NCBI GenBank assembly: GCA_903878805.1
Contig: CAIRJF010000012.1
Location: 1 to 64,000, forward strand
Length of the DNA stretch: 64,000 bases
DNA from: an uncultured Verrucomicrobia subdivision 3 bacterium
GTDB lineage: Bacteria > Verrucomicrobiota > Verrucomicrobiia > Limisphaerales > UBA11358
Direction: 5' to 3'
Made by a program: the position numbers and the translations under genes. Position 1 is the stretch's first letter, and every line of letters begins with the position of its first letter. The notes under the pieces were generated by a model. That model made no database searches and was not told the origin of the DNA. It saw nothing but the letters and a program-made list of their open reading frames with translations. Below are positions 44,105-53,506 of this stretch, in pieces.

Positions 44105-46414
44105 TCACTGGCCGATGGTAAGTGCAGGTTTCTTGCCGAGCAGGGAAATGTAATCCAGCAAAATACTCTGGGTTTCGTCCAGCATCGGGTCAAACGGCGG
44201 CGATTTCTTTTTTGCGGCAGTCACGGTATTCGTGGATGTCACGGCGGCCGCCGAGTTGGTCACGCTCAAATTCAATTGATTGGTTTGTGCCGACTCGGCC
44301 AGGGTGTCTTCATTGGCTGGTTTAAATTCCGTCAGCCCCGGCAGCTCGGAATTTTTCACGGTGATTTCATAAACCTTCACGCCGTCCGGCTTGCGCGCGG
44401 AGCGTTCGGCATCGCGCGCCTGGTTCTGGAGGAAAATGCGCTCGCGATCCTTTATCGCGTCATGCTCGTTCAGGGACGCGGTTCTCTCGGCCTGCGCTTT
44501 TACGAACTGCGCGATGTCCTGCTTGACGTAAAGAAAATCCTGGTTCGTGGCGAGGCGGTTATTCGACTGCGCCTTGAGCGCAGCGAGGTAAGGCTGCACG
44601 AGGTTGAAATTTTCATAGCTGGCGGGCTGAATCGTGTCCCACGGCAGCGGATTTTCCAGCGCGGCCTCGCCGACATCCTTGGAATAGTCAATGACGTCCG
44701 GCAAAACGATGTCTGACGCGACGCCCTTGAGCTGGGTGGACGCGCCGCTGACACGGTAGAATTTACGGATGGTAATCTTGATGGTTCCGGGATCGTTCGA
44801 CGCGCCGCGATCTGTCGAGAGCATATACGGCTTGAGCGGATTTAGGTTTTGCACCGTGCCTTTGCCGTGCGTAGAGGCGTCACCGACGATGAGCGCACGG
44901 CCATAATCCTGCAACGCGGCGGCGGCGATCTCCGCAGCGGACGCGCTGAAATGGTTGATCATCACCACGAGTGGCCCGTCGTAAAGTTGCGCGGGGTCGG
45001 GATCGGAATTCGCCTGGACCGAGCCGTCGGGATTGCGCGCCTGCACCACCGGGCCGTCCTTGATAAACAGGCCGGTGAATTTGATGGCCTCGTCCAGCGA
45101 GCCGCCGGGATTCGTGCGCAGGTCAATAATGATGCCGGAAACTTTTTCCGCCTTGAGCCGATTGACCAGCTTGGCGACATCCACCGTGGTGCTCTTCGGA
45201 GTGGTGTTGCCGTCACCGCCCAAGTTGACCGTCGCGTAAAATGACGGCAGGTCAATGATGCCGATGCGTTTGCCGTCCGGGTATTCAATCAACTTCGCCT
45301 TGGCTTCGGAATCTTCCAGCTTGATTTCGTCGCGGATGAAGGTGACGACTTTCCGTGCGCTGCGATCGGTGACGGGGCTGATGGTCAGGCGCACCTCCGT
45401 GCCTTTCGATCCGCGAATCTGCTGGACGACTTTTTCCAAATCCATGTCCACCACGTCCACCGGCGGCTTGTCGCCCTGCGCGACGGCGATGATGCGGTCA
45501 TTTTCAAAAACCTGTTTGCTTTTCGCTGCCGGGCCGCCCGGCACGAGCGAACGGATGGTGCAATAGCCGTCATCCTCGCCCAATTGCGCGCCGATGCCGA
45601 AAAGCGAAAGATTCATGCCGATGGAAAAATCCTGCGCCTTGGGCGCGCTGAAATAATCCGAGTGCGGATCGTAGGCGTGGCAAAGGCCGTTCAAATACGC
45701 CGTCAAAACGCCGTCACTGTCCCAGTTCGTCGTCATGCGCAGGTTCCATTCGTAATGCCGTTCCAGCGTGGCGGGAATGTTCGTGATCGCGGCCGCCGGC
45801 AGCTTGACCACGAAGCTGTCATTCGTCGTGATGATTTCGCGCGACAATTTTTCCTGCAAATACTCGTAGCGCAGCCGCTGTTTCCAGAGCGTTTCCGCCT
45901 CGGCCAAATCTTTCGGGAACGGCGCGTGCCGCCGGTCGAGCATGATTTTTTCGTCCGAGTTGAACTTGAATTTGTCCTCCTTCAGCAAGTCCATCACATA
46001 CGCGTCGTGCTGCTGGATGCGTTCGGCGTAGCGGTCATAAACCGCGAAGGCCGGCGTCAAGTCCGCCGTGCCATGCTCCAGTGTCAGCTTGTCGAGGTTG
46101 GTGCGGTAGATGTCAAACTCCGCCAGATCGCTCTGCAGAAAATTTTCATGGCGCGGGTCGAGCGAATCAATGTAGCCGTCGAAAAACTTTTCGGAAATCC
46201 CTTCGTCGAGTGGCTGCTGCGAGTAATGGAATTCCTCCAGCAAACGCGCCGCAACGTGCGCGATGCGGGCATCGTTCGGGCCGGGCTTGAGACCCGTGGC
46301 CGTCGGCGGGGGCAGGGTGGGGGATGTGGAATGGCCGGTCTCGCAACCCGCCCAGATGGCCAGCGCGATGGCCGGGATCAGCAGCGCCACGGAAAAATTT
46401 CTGACTCGATACAT
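44105..46414 (-). CDS. Carboxy-terminal processing protease, Prc/Tsp type (S41)
   Basis: A large S41 protease of about 770 residues. A type II signal (FSVALLIPAIALAIWAGCETG) suggests a lipoprotein; the ATG at 46414 or 46426 is the start, the track's 46447 start being less likely. The N-terminal helical region (DGYIDSLDPRHENFL) is followed by a PDZ domain (IGAQLGEDDGYCTIRSLVPGGPAAKSKQVFENDRIIAV). The catalytic part has IDLRTNPGGSLDEAIKFTG, VVMINHFSASAAEIAAAAL with the Ser, and VGDASTHGKGTVQ with the Lys. A C-terminal DUF3340-like tail follows, as in E. coli Prc. It degrades or trims periplasmic proteins with exposed C-termini. Confidence 0.93.
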   Translation of the reverse strand: MYRVRNFSVALLIPAIALAIWAGCETGHSTSPTLPPPTATGLKPGPNDARIAHVAARLLEEFHYSQQPLDEGISEKFFDGYIDSLDPRHENFLQSDLAEFDIYRTNLDKLTLEHGTADLTPAFAVYDRYAERIQQHDAYVMDLLKEDKFKFNSDEKIMLDRRHAPFPKDLAEAETLWKQRLRYEYLQEKLSREIITTNDSFVVKLPAAAITNIPATLERHYEWNLRMTTNWDSDGVLTAYLNGLCHAYDPHSDYFSAPKAQDFSIGMNLSLFGIGAQLGEDDGYCTIRSLVPGGPAAKSKQVFENDRIIAVAQGDKPPVDVVDMDLEKVVQQIRGSKGTEVRLTISPVTDRSARKVVTFIRDEIKLEDSEAKAKLIEYPDGKRIGIIDLPSFYATVNLGGDGNTTPKSTTVDVAKLVNRLKAEKVSGIIIDLRTNPGGSLDEAIKFTGLFIKDGPVVQARNPDGSVQANSDPDPAQLYDGPLVVMINHFSASAAEIAAAALQDYGRALIVGDASTHGKGTVQNLNPLKPYMLSTDRGASNDPGTIKITIRKFYRVSGASTQLKGVASDIVLPDVIDYSKDVGEAALENPLPWDTIQPASYENFNLVQPYLAALKAQSNNRLATNQDFLYVKQDIAQFVKAQAERTASLNEHDAIKDRERIFLQNQARDAERSARKPDGVKVYEITVKNSELPGLTEFKPANEDTLAESAQTNQLNLSVTNSAAAVTSTNTVTAAKKKSPPFDPMLDETQSILLDYISLLGKKPALTIGQ

Positions 46415-46644
46415 GGTGATGGGCATGAACACAATTTGACCCAGCATAACCCAAACCGTTCACCGGGGAAAACAAATTGCGCAGTAATTCGCCGGGTAAA
46501 TTTTTCGGTTCGGCAGTGAGTCGCCAAAAAATCAGCGCTTCGATGGACGTATTTTTGCGCGCTTTGAAAAATTCGGCTGGCTGGCGGCGGGAAAACCTGT
46601 TAAATCGCTTGGCGTCTAAACCATTGTCGGCGGCCATTGACCGG

Positions 46645-49089
46645 ATGAATCCAAACAAATACCAAGCGCTGCTGGTCAGCTCGGACCATAAACTCGCGGA
46701 ATCGCTCCTGCTGGTCGCCCGGCTGGACGGCAGCACGCTCGGCGCGGTGAATAATTATGCGGACGCGCTCAAGTATGCGCAGGCGCATCCGCCGGATTTT
46801 ATTTTTCTGGACTTGAAGGGCAACGAGGCGGACAGCCTGAACTTGTTGCGGCAGTTCAAGCACAATCCGCCGCCGCTACCGGTTTTCACCATCGGCCTAG
46901 GCGTGGCGGGCGATACTTCGGCGACGTTGCGGGCGTTTGATCTCGGCTTGAATGAATACGTCCAGCCGCCGGTCGAAAACGCGTTGCTCCGGGCGCGGCT
47001 GGCGTCCGCGCTGCACCTCAAGAAACGGTTGGAGGAATTGACGCGCAAGCAGATGGACTTGACGGATGCCTGCCGCCTAGCCGAGGCGAACTCGCGGGCG
47101 AAGTCGGAGTTTCTTGCGACGATGAGCCACGAGATTCGCACGCCGATGAACGGCGTGGTTTCGATGACGGGCTTGCTGATGGAGACGTCGTTGACGCCGG
47201 ATCAGCGCAGTTATCTGGAGACGATTCACAGCAGCAGCGAAGCGCTGTTGAACATCATCAATGACATTTTGGATTTCTCCAAGATTGAGGCGGTCAAGAT
47301 GGAGCTGGAGCGGCGCACGTTTGATTTGCGCGGTTGCATTGAGGAATCGCTGGATCTGCTCGCGCCGCGCGCGAACGAAAAAAAACTCGAGCTGGCTTAC
47401 GAGGCGATGGATGTTATTCCCGCGCAGGTCGAGGGCGACGGGCTGCGGCTGCGGCAGGTGCTGGTGAATTTGGTGGGCAACGCGGTGAAGTTCACCGAGC
47501 GCGGCAGCGTCACGATTGGTGTGGAAAAACTTTTGCCGTCGCCAGCGGAGGCGGAAAATCCTTCGGCCTTGCGATTGCATTTCACGGTGCGCGATACGGG
47601 CATCGGCATTCCACCGGACCGGCTGGCGCGGCTGTTCCGGCCGTTCACGCAGGCGGATGTTTCCACCGCGCGCAAATATGGCGGCACGGGCCTGGGTCTG
47701 GCCATCAGTCGTAAGTTGGTGGAGTTGATGGGCGGACGGATGTGGGCGGAAAGCGTCACGGGCGAAGGTTCGACGTTTCATTTCACCGTCGGTCTGACCG
47801 TGCCGGACGGTTCCGCGCCGCCGCCGCACGCGAAACGTCAGTTGCAACTGGCGGACTTGAAAATTTTAATTTTGGAGGACAACGCCACCGTCAGGAATTT
47901 GCTGTTTGAACTCTGCCGTCGCTGGGGGATGCAGCCGCAGGCGGTGGAAAATCAGTCGCAGGCGCAGGACTTGTTCCGCAAGGGCATGACGTTTGATTTG
48001 GCGCTGGTGGATTCCACGCTGCCGGGGCTGGACAGCGCGGTCGTGGCGGCGGAACTGCAAAAATTTCCGGCGGCGGCGATGATGCCGGTGGTGTTTCTCA
48101 CCGCGCTCGGAAAAAAAGACGTCGGCGCGAACGACGCGCATGTGATGTTCGCCCACACGGTCAACAAGCCGGTGCGCCCGGCGCAGTTGTGTGCCATCTT
48201 GGAGCGCGCCCTGTTAAGTCCACGCATTCCGACGGGACAGGCGGCGCCGGCCAAGGCCGAGGATTCGCTCGCGGTGCGGCTGCCCCTGCGCGTTTTGATT
48301 GTGGACGATAATGCGATCAATCAAAAAGTCGCCGTGCGCATGTTGCAACAACTGGGTTATCAGCCGATGGTCGCGGCGAATGGCCGCGAGGCGCTGGAAG
48401 CCATCGAGCACGATCCGTTCGACCTCGTTTTCATGGATGTGATGATGCCGGAGATGGACGGATTGGAGGCGACGCGGCAGATTCGCAAACGGCAGATGGG
48501 CGGCGAGCAGAAAAATTTCCAGTCGCGCATCATTATTTGCGCGATGACCGCGCACGCGATGGCGGGCGACCGCGAAAAGTGCATTGCCGCCGGCATGGAT
48601 GATTATCTGGCGAAGCCGGTCCGTCCCAAAGACGTGCGCGACATGGTTGAGAAGTGGGGCGGAAAAATCGCGCTCGATTCGGGCGCACTGCGTCAGCCTG
48701 CCGCCGTCAATAATACCGAGGAACCACCGGTGGATTTGGCGCGGATGAGAGATTTGACCGACGGGAACCTCGACAATTTGCTTGAGCTCGTGGAAATGTA
48801 TTTTACGCAGACGCAAAAACAGTTTGTCCAGATGCGCGAGGCTATCCGCGATGGCAAGGCTGACGCCTTGCGTCGCGTGGCGCACAGTTGCGCGGGCGCG
48901 AGCGCGACGATGGGCATGACGCACCTCGTTCCGCGTTTGCGCGAACTGGAAAAGCTCGGCGCGACCGGCGCATTGCCGGGCGTTGAGCCGATTTGTGACG
49001 CCGCCGCCAGCGAGTTTGAGCGCGTCCGGGAATTTTTGAAGGCGCAGCCGGAACTCGCGCGCGTTATTGCCAACCTTAATCCCGCATGA
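46645..49089 (+). CDS. Hybrid sensor histidine kinase with receiver domains and Hpt
   Basis: The ATG at 46645 (MNPNKYQALLVSSDHKLAES) is chosen; the track's first 56 residues are not protein-like. Order: an N-terminal REC-like domain (KYQALLVSSDHKLAESLLLVARLDG, lacking the usual acidic pair), HisKA with SEFLATMSHEIRTPMNGVVS near residue 155, HATPase_c (LVNLVGNAVKFTERG, GTGLGLAISRKLV), a degenerate REC (ILILEDNATVRN, aspartate VDSTLPGLD) near 405, an intact REC (VLIVDDNAINQK, FMDVMMPEMDG) near 548, and Hpt (LRRVAHSCAGASATMG, active His) near 745. No membrane helices, so it senses something in the cytoplasm. The stop overlaps the next gene. Confidence 0.93.
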   Translation: MNPNKYQALLVSSDHKLAESLLLVARLDGSTLGAVNNYADALKYAQAHPPDFIFLDLKGNEADSLNLLRQFKHNPPPLPVFTIGLGVAGDTSATLRAFDLGLNEYVQPPVENALLRARLASALHLKKRLEELTRKQMDLTDACRLAEANSRAKSEFLATMSHEIRTPMNGVVSMTGLLMETSLTPDQRSYLETIHSSSEALLNIINDILDFSKIEAVKMELERRTFDLRGCIEESLDLLAPRANEKKLELAYEAMDVIPAQVEGDGLRLRQVLVNLVGNAVKFTERGSVTIGVEKLLPSPAEAENPSALRLHFTVRDTGIGIPPDRLARLFRPFTQADVSTARKYGGTGLGLAISRKLVELMGGRMWAESVTGEGSTFHFTVGLTVPDGSAPPPHAKRQLQLADLKILILEDNATVRNLLFELCRRWGMQPQAVENQSQAQDLFRKGMTFDLALVDSTLPGLDSAVVAAELQKFPAAAMMPVVFLTALGKKDVGANDAHVMFAHTVNKPVRPAQLCAILERALLSPRIPTGQAAPAKAEDSLAVRLPLRVLIVDDNAINQKVAVRMLQQLGYQPMVAANGREALEAIEHDPFDLVFMDVMMPEMDGLEATRQIRKRQMGGEQKNFQSRIIICAMTAHAMAGDREKCIAAGMDDYLAKPVRPKDVRDMVEKWGGKIALDSGALRQPAAVNNTEEPPVDLARMRDLTDGNLDNLLELVEMYFTQTQKQFVQMREAIRDGKADALRRVAHSCAGASATMGMTHLVPRLRELEKLGATGALPGVEPICDAAASEFERVREFLKAQPELARVIANLNPA

Positions 49090-50267
49090 AAAAAATCCTG
49101 ATCATCGAGGACGACCAGATTGTCGCCAACGTCTATCGTAACAAACTGGCGGTCGAAGGCTACAAGGCCGAAGTCGCGGGCGACGGCGAGTCGGGGCTGA
49201 AGGTGATGCGCACGTTTCAGCCGGATTTGATAATTTTGGATCTGATGTTGCCGACCATTTCCGGCGTGGATGTCATCCGGGAAATCCGCAAAGAACTGGA
49301 TTTTACCAAGGTTCCCATCATTGTATTTTCCAACACCTACCTGACCAACCTCATTCAGGAAGCGTGGCGGGCGGGCGCGAACAAGTGCCTCTCCAAATCC
49401 AACTGCTCGCCAAAGGATTTCATTGATGTGGTCCGCCACACCATCGGCGACAGCGGCGCGATTCCGCAGTCGGCTCCGGCGGCCACCGATCCCTCGGCCG
49501 GCAAGTCCGGCAGCTTGAGTTCGGACAAAGACGCCGAATTTCAGGCGGACTTGCGGCAGACCTTCATTGACAGCCTGCCTTCCACACTTTACGCGATGCG
49601 CATGGGCATGCAGGGACTCATCAAATCGGAAAATGAACTCACCCGGCTGCGCCATGTCTATGATTTGTATCGCCGCGTCCACGCATTGAACGGCAACGCG
49701 GCGCTTGCCGGGATGGTGCAGATCGCGCACATGGCCTCCGCGTTTGAGGCGCTGCTCAAAGAAATTTACGAGAAGCCGAAAAACATCAACGCCTCCTCCA
49801 CCCGCACCGTCGCCGCCACCGTGGATTTTTTGGGACTGCTCTTTGAGCGCGGCACACAGGCCGGGCGGCAGGAATTGACCGCCTCAAAAATTCTCGTCGT
49901 GGATGACGAGGCCATCTCGCGCCGCGCCGTCGTTTATGCGCTGGAAAAAGCCAAGCTCAAATCCGTCAACGTCGAAGAGCCGGAACAAGCCCTGCGGCTG
50001 CTCGAGGAAAATGACTTCGACCTTATCTTCCTCGACGTGGACATGCCCGGTATGACCGGCTACGAACTGTGCGCCAAGCTCCGCGCCATGCCGCACCTCA
50101 AAAAAACGCCCGTGGTTTTTGTGACTAGCCTCAACGACTTCGAGAACCGCACCAACTCTACCATGGCCGGCGGCAACGACTTCATCGCCAAGCCGTTTCT
50201 CTTCATCGAGCTTACCGTCAAGGCGCTGATTTACGTCATGCGCGCACGACTGCCGCCCAATCGTTGA
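49086..50267 (+). CDS. Double-receiver response regulator without a DNA-binding domain
   Basis: Begins with a REC domain (ILIIEDDQIVANVYRNKLAVEGYKAEV, phosphoacceptor LIILDLMLPTISG), residues 1-120. A Ser/Ala linker leads to a helical middle segment (TFIDSLPSTLYAMRMGMQGLIKSENELTRLRHVYDLYRRVHALNGNAALAG) resembling an Hpt or CheZ-like bundle with a His near residue 200. A second REC follows (ILVVDDEAISRRAVVYAL, FLDVDMPGMTGYEL). No output domain, so it probably relays phosphate to or from the hybrid kinase. It overlaps the kinase by four bases and the hydrolase by one. Confidence 0.88.
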   Translation: MKKILIIEDDQIVANVYRNKLAVEGYKAEVAGDGESGLKVMRTFQPDLIILDLMLPTISGVDVIREIRKELDFTKVPIIVFSNTYLTNLIQEAWRAGANKCLSKSNCSPKDFIDVVRHTIGDSGAIPQSAPAATDPSAGKSGSLSSDKDAEFQADLRQTFIDSLPSTLYAMRMGMQGLIKSENELTRLRHVYDLYRRVHALNGNAALAGMVQIAHMASAFEALLKEIYEKPKNINASSTRTVAATVDFLGLLFERGTQAGRQELTASKILVVDDEAISRRAVVYALEKAKLKSVNVEEPEQALRLLEENDFDLIFLDVDMPGMTGYELCAKLRAMPHLKKTPVVFVTSLNDFENRTNSTMAGGNDFIAKPFLFIELTVKALIYVMRARLPPNR

Positions 50268-50893
50268 TGCTCCACAGCGAATTCATTCCCGCGCCGGAAA
50301 AAGATTCCCGCCGCCTCTTTGTCGTCCTGCACGGCCTGGGCGATTCGATAGACGGCTGGCGCTGGCTACCCGGCGCGCTCAGTTTGCTGGACATGAACTA
50401 TCTCCTCGTCAACGCGCCCGACGAATATTACGGCGGCTATTCGTGGTTTGAATATCCCGGCGACATTGCCCCCGGCATCCATCGCAGCCGGAAATTATTG
50501 TTTGAACTGCTGGACGACTTGCGCGCGAAAAATTTTCCAGCCGAACAAATCACGCTCGGCGGATTTTCACAAGGCTGCCTCATGTCGCTGGAAACCGGTT
50601 TGCATTATCCGCACCGGCTCGCCGGCATCGTTGGCATCAGCGGCTGGGTTTTTGAAATCGAGAATTTAATCCGCGATCTCACGCCCGTCGCCAAATCGCA
50701 ACGCCTGCTCATCACGCACGGCCACTTCGATCCTATTCTGCCGTTCGCCGAAGTGCGGGAACAAGTCCGCCAGTTAAAAGCCGCCGGATTAAACGTCGCG
50801 TGGCACGAGTTTCCAAAGGAACACACCATTCACGGCACGGAAGAAATCGCCGTCATCCGTGACTTCGTGAATGCTGGCTACGTCGGAAAATAA
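50267..50893 (+). CDS. Phospholipase/carboxylesterase-type alpha/beta hydrolase
   Basis: ATG at 50267, overlapping the response regulator stop as TGATG. The protein is LFVVLHGLGDSIDGW, GGYSWFEYPG, ITLGGFSQGCLMSLETGLHYPHRLAGIVGISGW (GFSQG nucleophile elbow), then the aspartate in ITHGHFDPILPF and the histidine in EHTIHG. This is the acyl-protein thioesterase/carboxylesterase 2 type. Its link with the two-component pair is by translation coupling only. The substrate is unknown. Confidence 0.9.
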   Translation: MLHSEFIPAPEKDSRRLFVVLHGLGDSIDGWRWLPGALSLLDMNYLLVNAPDEYYGGYSWFEYPGDIAPGIHRSRKLLFELLDDLRAKNFPAEQITLGGFSQGCLMSLETGLHYPHRLAGIVGISGWVFEIENLIRDLTPVAKSQRLLITHGHFDPILPFAEVREQVRQLKAAGLNVAWHEFPKEHTIHGTEEIAVIRDFVNAGYVGK

Positions 50894-50924
50894 AGCGGGA
50901 AAAATAATTTTTCCTGCCGCCAAT

Positions 50925-51155
50925 TCAAATCTTAACTTCGCGGTTTGCGCCCGGCATCCAGATTTGTTCCGGGCGTGACGATGCTTCTTCCTGCCAGCTC
51001 ACCGCGTTCGCGACCGCCGCGCGCATTTTTGCGAACCACCATTGTGCCCGCGTCACGCGGGCGCGCGGACGACCGTAAATGCGGCGCTGCATCACGCCAT
51101 GGAAGCCCAGTTCAAGTTGTTGATCCAGCCGTTGGTTTTGTTCGTTGGTAGTCAT
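50925..51155 (-). CDS. Small conserved-looking protein, unknown function
   Basis: The 76-residue product (MTTNEQNQRLDQQLELGFHGVMQ, then RARVTRAQWWFAKMRAAVANAVSW) has protein-like composition and a Trp-Trp pair in a helix. The two halves look like amphipathic helices. I believe similar small proteins occur in Verrucomicrobiota, but cannot confirm it. It is convergent to the hydrolase gene with a 31-base gap and no family can be named. Confidence 0.5.
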   Translation of the reverse strand: MTTNEQNQRLDQQLELGFHGVMQRRIYGRPRARVTRAQWWFAKMRAAVANAVSWQEEASSRPEQIWMPGANREVKI

Positions 51156-51263
51156 AATTTAATTTCAATTACGACACCACTTTCGCAGAGCGGGTGGGAC
51201 ATTGGCTGTCCAAGCTAAAGATTTCCCAAAAAACTTTTTGAAGGAAATTTGCGCGGGAAAAAA

Positions 51264-51623
51264 TCAGCGCAATTCAATCACGTCGCCGGCCTCCAGCGGC
51301 ACGTCCGTGCCGTTGGCCAGATCGCTCACGTCCATCGCCGCGCTCTCGCCTTGCCGCGTGATGATGATCGCCTTTGGCGGTTCTGCGCCCGTGTAGTTGG
51401 CCGTGGCGATGGCCTGCGCCAGCGTCAGTCCGGCGATCCAAGGCACTTGCGGATTCTGCACCGCACCGATGATGGTCACACCGTTGTATTGCGCGAGCTG
51501 CTGCCGCAACGCCGAATTCTGCCCCGCTAGATAAGCGTTCTGCGCCTGCATCCGCGATTTTGATTTCGTCGTGCAGCCGGCTGCCGCGAATGCCAGAAAC
51601 AAAATTGCGAACACCAGTTTCAT
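51264..51623 (-). CDS. SLBB-domain lipoprotein
   Basis: A lipobox (FAAAGCTTKS) follows a short signal. After a spacer with an SALRQQLAQY helix comes one SLBB/beta-grasp unit: VTIIGAVQNPQVPWIAGLTLAQAIATANYTG...IIITRQGESAAMDVSDLANGTDVPLEAGDVIELR. SLBB units bind sugars or line export channels such as Wza; here the polysaccharide export part is missing, so it is a stand-alone small lipoprotein. Its start overlaps the panB stop by 4 bases, so it is at the end of the hld-panB operon. Confidence 0.75.
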   Translation of the reverse strand: MKLVFAILFLAFAAAGCTTKSKSRMQAQNAYLAGQNSALRQQLAQYNGVTIIGAVQNPQVPWIAGLTLAQAIATANYTGAEPPKAIIITRQGESAAMDVSDLANGTDVPLEAGDVIELR

Positions 51624-52387
51624 CTCGCTCCCATTTCAGCTTTCCATACCGCCACCGCCGATTTGATTTCCGCCGCGCAGTTTGCTTTCGGTTTCACAAA
51701 ACGCGGTGTGAACCATGGAAAACTTCCCGTCAGATCATGTGTCACCAAAATCTGTCCGTCACAATCCGGCCCGCTCCCGATGCCGATGGTCGGCGCGGAA
51801 ATCGTTTCTGAAATCTCCTTCGCCACCGGCGGCGTCACCAGTTCCAGCACAATCGCAAATGCGCCCGCATCGCTCAAAGCCTTGGCATCATTGATTAATT
51901 TATGATGCTCGGCTTCCTGCTTGCCCTTGATTTTGTAACCGCCTTCTTCCAAGACGTGCTGGGGCAACATTCCCAGATGTCCGCAAAACGGAATTCCCGC
52001 CGCAATGATGGCCTGCACTTGCGGCAAAATTTCCGCGCCGCCTTCCGCCTTCACAAATTCCGCGCCAGCCGCGACCAGTTTTTTTGCGTTCACCACCGCG
52101 TCGGAAACCGTCTCGTAACTTTTGAACGGCAAATCTCCGCCCAGCAGAGCGTTGGTTTTGGCGCGCGCGGCAGCGCGGACGTGATGCTCCATTTCGGCCA
52201 TCGTGACATGCGTTGTATCGGGGTAACCCAACACCACCATGCCAAGCGAATCGCCGACCAGTAGCAGCGGCACGCCCGCCTCGTCGAGCAGTTTCGCCAT
52301 CGGAAAATCATACGCCGTGAGCGCCGCGATTTTCCCCCCGCGACTTTTCATCGCGCAAATTTCAGCAACGGTGACTTTGGAATTCAT
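51620..52387 (-). CDS. panB: 3-methyl-2-oxobutanoate hydroxymethyltransferase
   Basis: Clear PanB (255 residues): VAEICAMKSRGGKIAALTAYDFPMAKLLDEAGVPLLLVGDSLGMVVLG, MAEMEHHVRAAARAKTNALLGGDLPF, FVKAEGG, FCGHLGMLPQHV and IGIGSGPDCDGQILVTHDLTG. It adds a hydroxymethyl group from methylene-THF to ketoisovalerate, the first step of pantothenate synthesis. It overlaps the kinase gene upstream by 4 bases. No other pan genes in the window. Confidence 0.97.
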   Translation of the reverse strand: MNSKVTVAEICAMKSRGGKIAALTAYDFPMAKLLDEAGVPLLLVGDSLGMVVLGYPDTTHVTMAEMEHHVRAAARAKTNALLGGDLPFKSYETVSDAVVNAKKLVAAGAEFVKAEGGAEILPQVQAIIAAGIPFCGHLGMLPQHVLEEGGYKIKGKQEAEHHKLINDAKALSDAGAFAIVLELVTPPVAKEISETISAPTIGIGSGPDCDGQILVTHDLTGSFPWFTPRFVKPKANCAAEIKSAVAVWKAEMGAR

Positions 52388-53397
52388 TTGCTGAAACTTG
52401 CCACCAATTCCTCTGGCGTGGTCACCGCCGTGCCGACTTTGCCGACGACAATTCCCGCTGCGTGATTGGAAAGAATCGCTGCCTCAATCGGCGAAGCTCC
52501 GGCGGCAATCGCCAAAGTGAAACTCGCGATCACCGTGTCGCCCGCGCCGGAAACATCAAACACTTCCTGCGCGACCGTTGGGATGTGAAACGGCTTCTGC
52601 CCGCGCTGGCACAGCAACATGCCGAGTTCGCCGAGCGTGATGAGCAGCAACGCCGGATTCAATTCTTTCAACAAACGTTCCGCGACTAACATCAAATTTT
52701 TGTCCGCCAACGGATTCGCGTTCTTCGTTTCATCCAGAAAATCTGCGAGTTCAAATGCCTCTTTGCGGTTTGGGGTGATGAGCGAAAGGCTGCTCAAGTT
52801 CAGATGATGCACCGGTTTCGGGTCGAGGCTCAACCACACGCCGCGCGCGTGGCACAGCGATTTGATTTCGTTGAGCAACGGCTGTGTCACCACGCCTTTG
52901 CCATAATCACCGACGATGACCGCGTCCGCCTTGGCGATTTTCTTTTTGAACTCCGCAATCAAACCGGCGTTCGTCTTGGCGTCTAGCGCGCCGCGCGTCT
53001 CGCGATCCACGCGCACGACTTGCTGCTGGTGCGCGACGATGCGCGTTTTGATGCTCGTGTGCCGCGCGGAAGATTTCACCAGACCGCCGCAGCCGATGCT
53101 TTGTTTGCCTAAAAGTTTTAACAATTTTCGCGCGGCGTCGTCATTGCCAATCGTGCCAAAAAGTTCCGCCGGCGTGGCGAGCGAAACCAGATTGCGCGCG
53201 ACGTTCGCCGCACCGCCGGGCATAAAGCTCTCTCGCGAAAAATCCACCACCGGCACCGGCGCTTCCGGCGAAATGCGCGACACGCCGCCCCAGATGAACT
53301 GGTCGAGCATCACGTCGCCGACGACCAACACGCGGGTCTTTTGCGCGGCGACCAAAATCTGCCGGACGCGCGAGGCGGATAATTTATTTGCACTCAT
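52384..53397 (-). CDS. D-glycero-beta-D-manno-heptose-7-phosphate kinase (stand-alone HldE domain I)
   Basis: A PfkB/ribokinase-type kinase of 337 residues: VLVVGDVMLDQFIWGGVSRISPEAPVPVV, FMPGGAANVARNLVSL, and C-terminal DVSGAGDTVIASFTLAIAAG with the catalytic Asp. The VSRISPEAPVPVV pattern is specific to the RfaE/HldE N-terminal domain. It makes heptose-1,7-bisphosphate for LPS inner core. The adenylyltransferase half (domain II) is not fused or present nearby. It is the first gene of the panB operon. Confidence 0.93.
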   Translation of the reverse strand: MSANKLSASRVRQILVAAQKTRVLVVGDVMLDQFIWGGVSRISPEAPVPVVDFSRESFMPGGAANVARNLVSLATPAELFGTIGNDDAARKLLKLLGKQSIGCGGLVKSSARHTSIKTRIVAHQQQVVRVDRETRGALDAKTNAGLIAEFKKKIAKADAVIVGDYGKGVVTQPLLNEIKSLCHARGVWLSLDPKPVHHLNLSSLSLITPNRKEAFELADFLDETKNANPLADKNLMLVAERLLKELNPALLLITLGELGMLLCQRGQKPFHIPTVAQEVFDVSGAGDTVIASFTLAIAAGASPIEAAILSNHAAGIVVGKVGTAVTTPEELVASFSK

Positions 53398-53405
53398 TTT
53401 GTTTT

Positions 53406-53478
53406 AGCCACAGATGAAACACGGATTGAATACAGATGAAAACAAAACATTTTGCTAAATTTATCTGCATTTCATCTG
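53406..53478. repeat. Dispersed repeat between the heptose kinase and asnB
   Basis: GCCACAGATGAAACACGGAT at 53407-53426 is the inverse of ATCCGTGTTTCATCTGTG at 59864, a second copy with a shared core. Within the gap, CAGATGAAA at 53411 and TTTCATCTG at 53470 also pair. The 109-bp gap has no gene. Confidence 0.7.
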
Positions 53479-53506
53479 TTATCAAGTTGTTAACCCGGCT
53501 GTCCAT

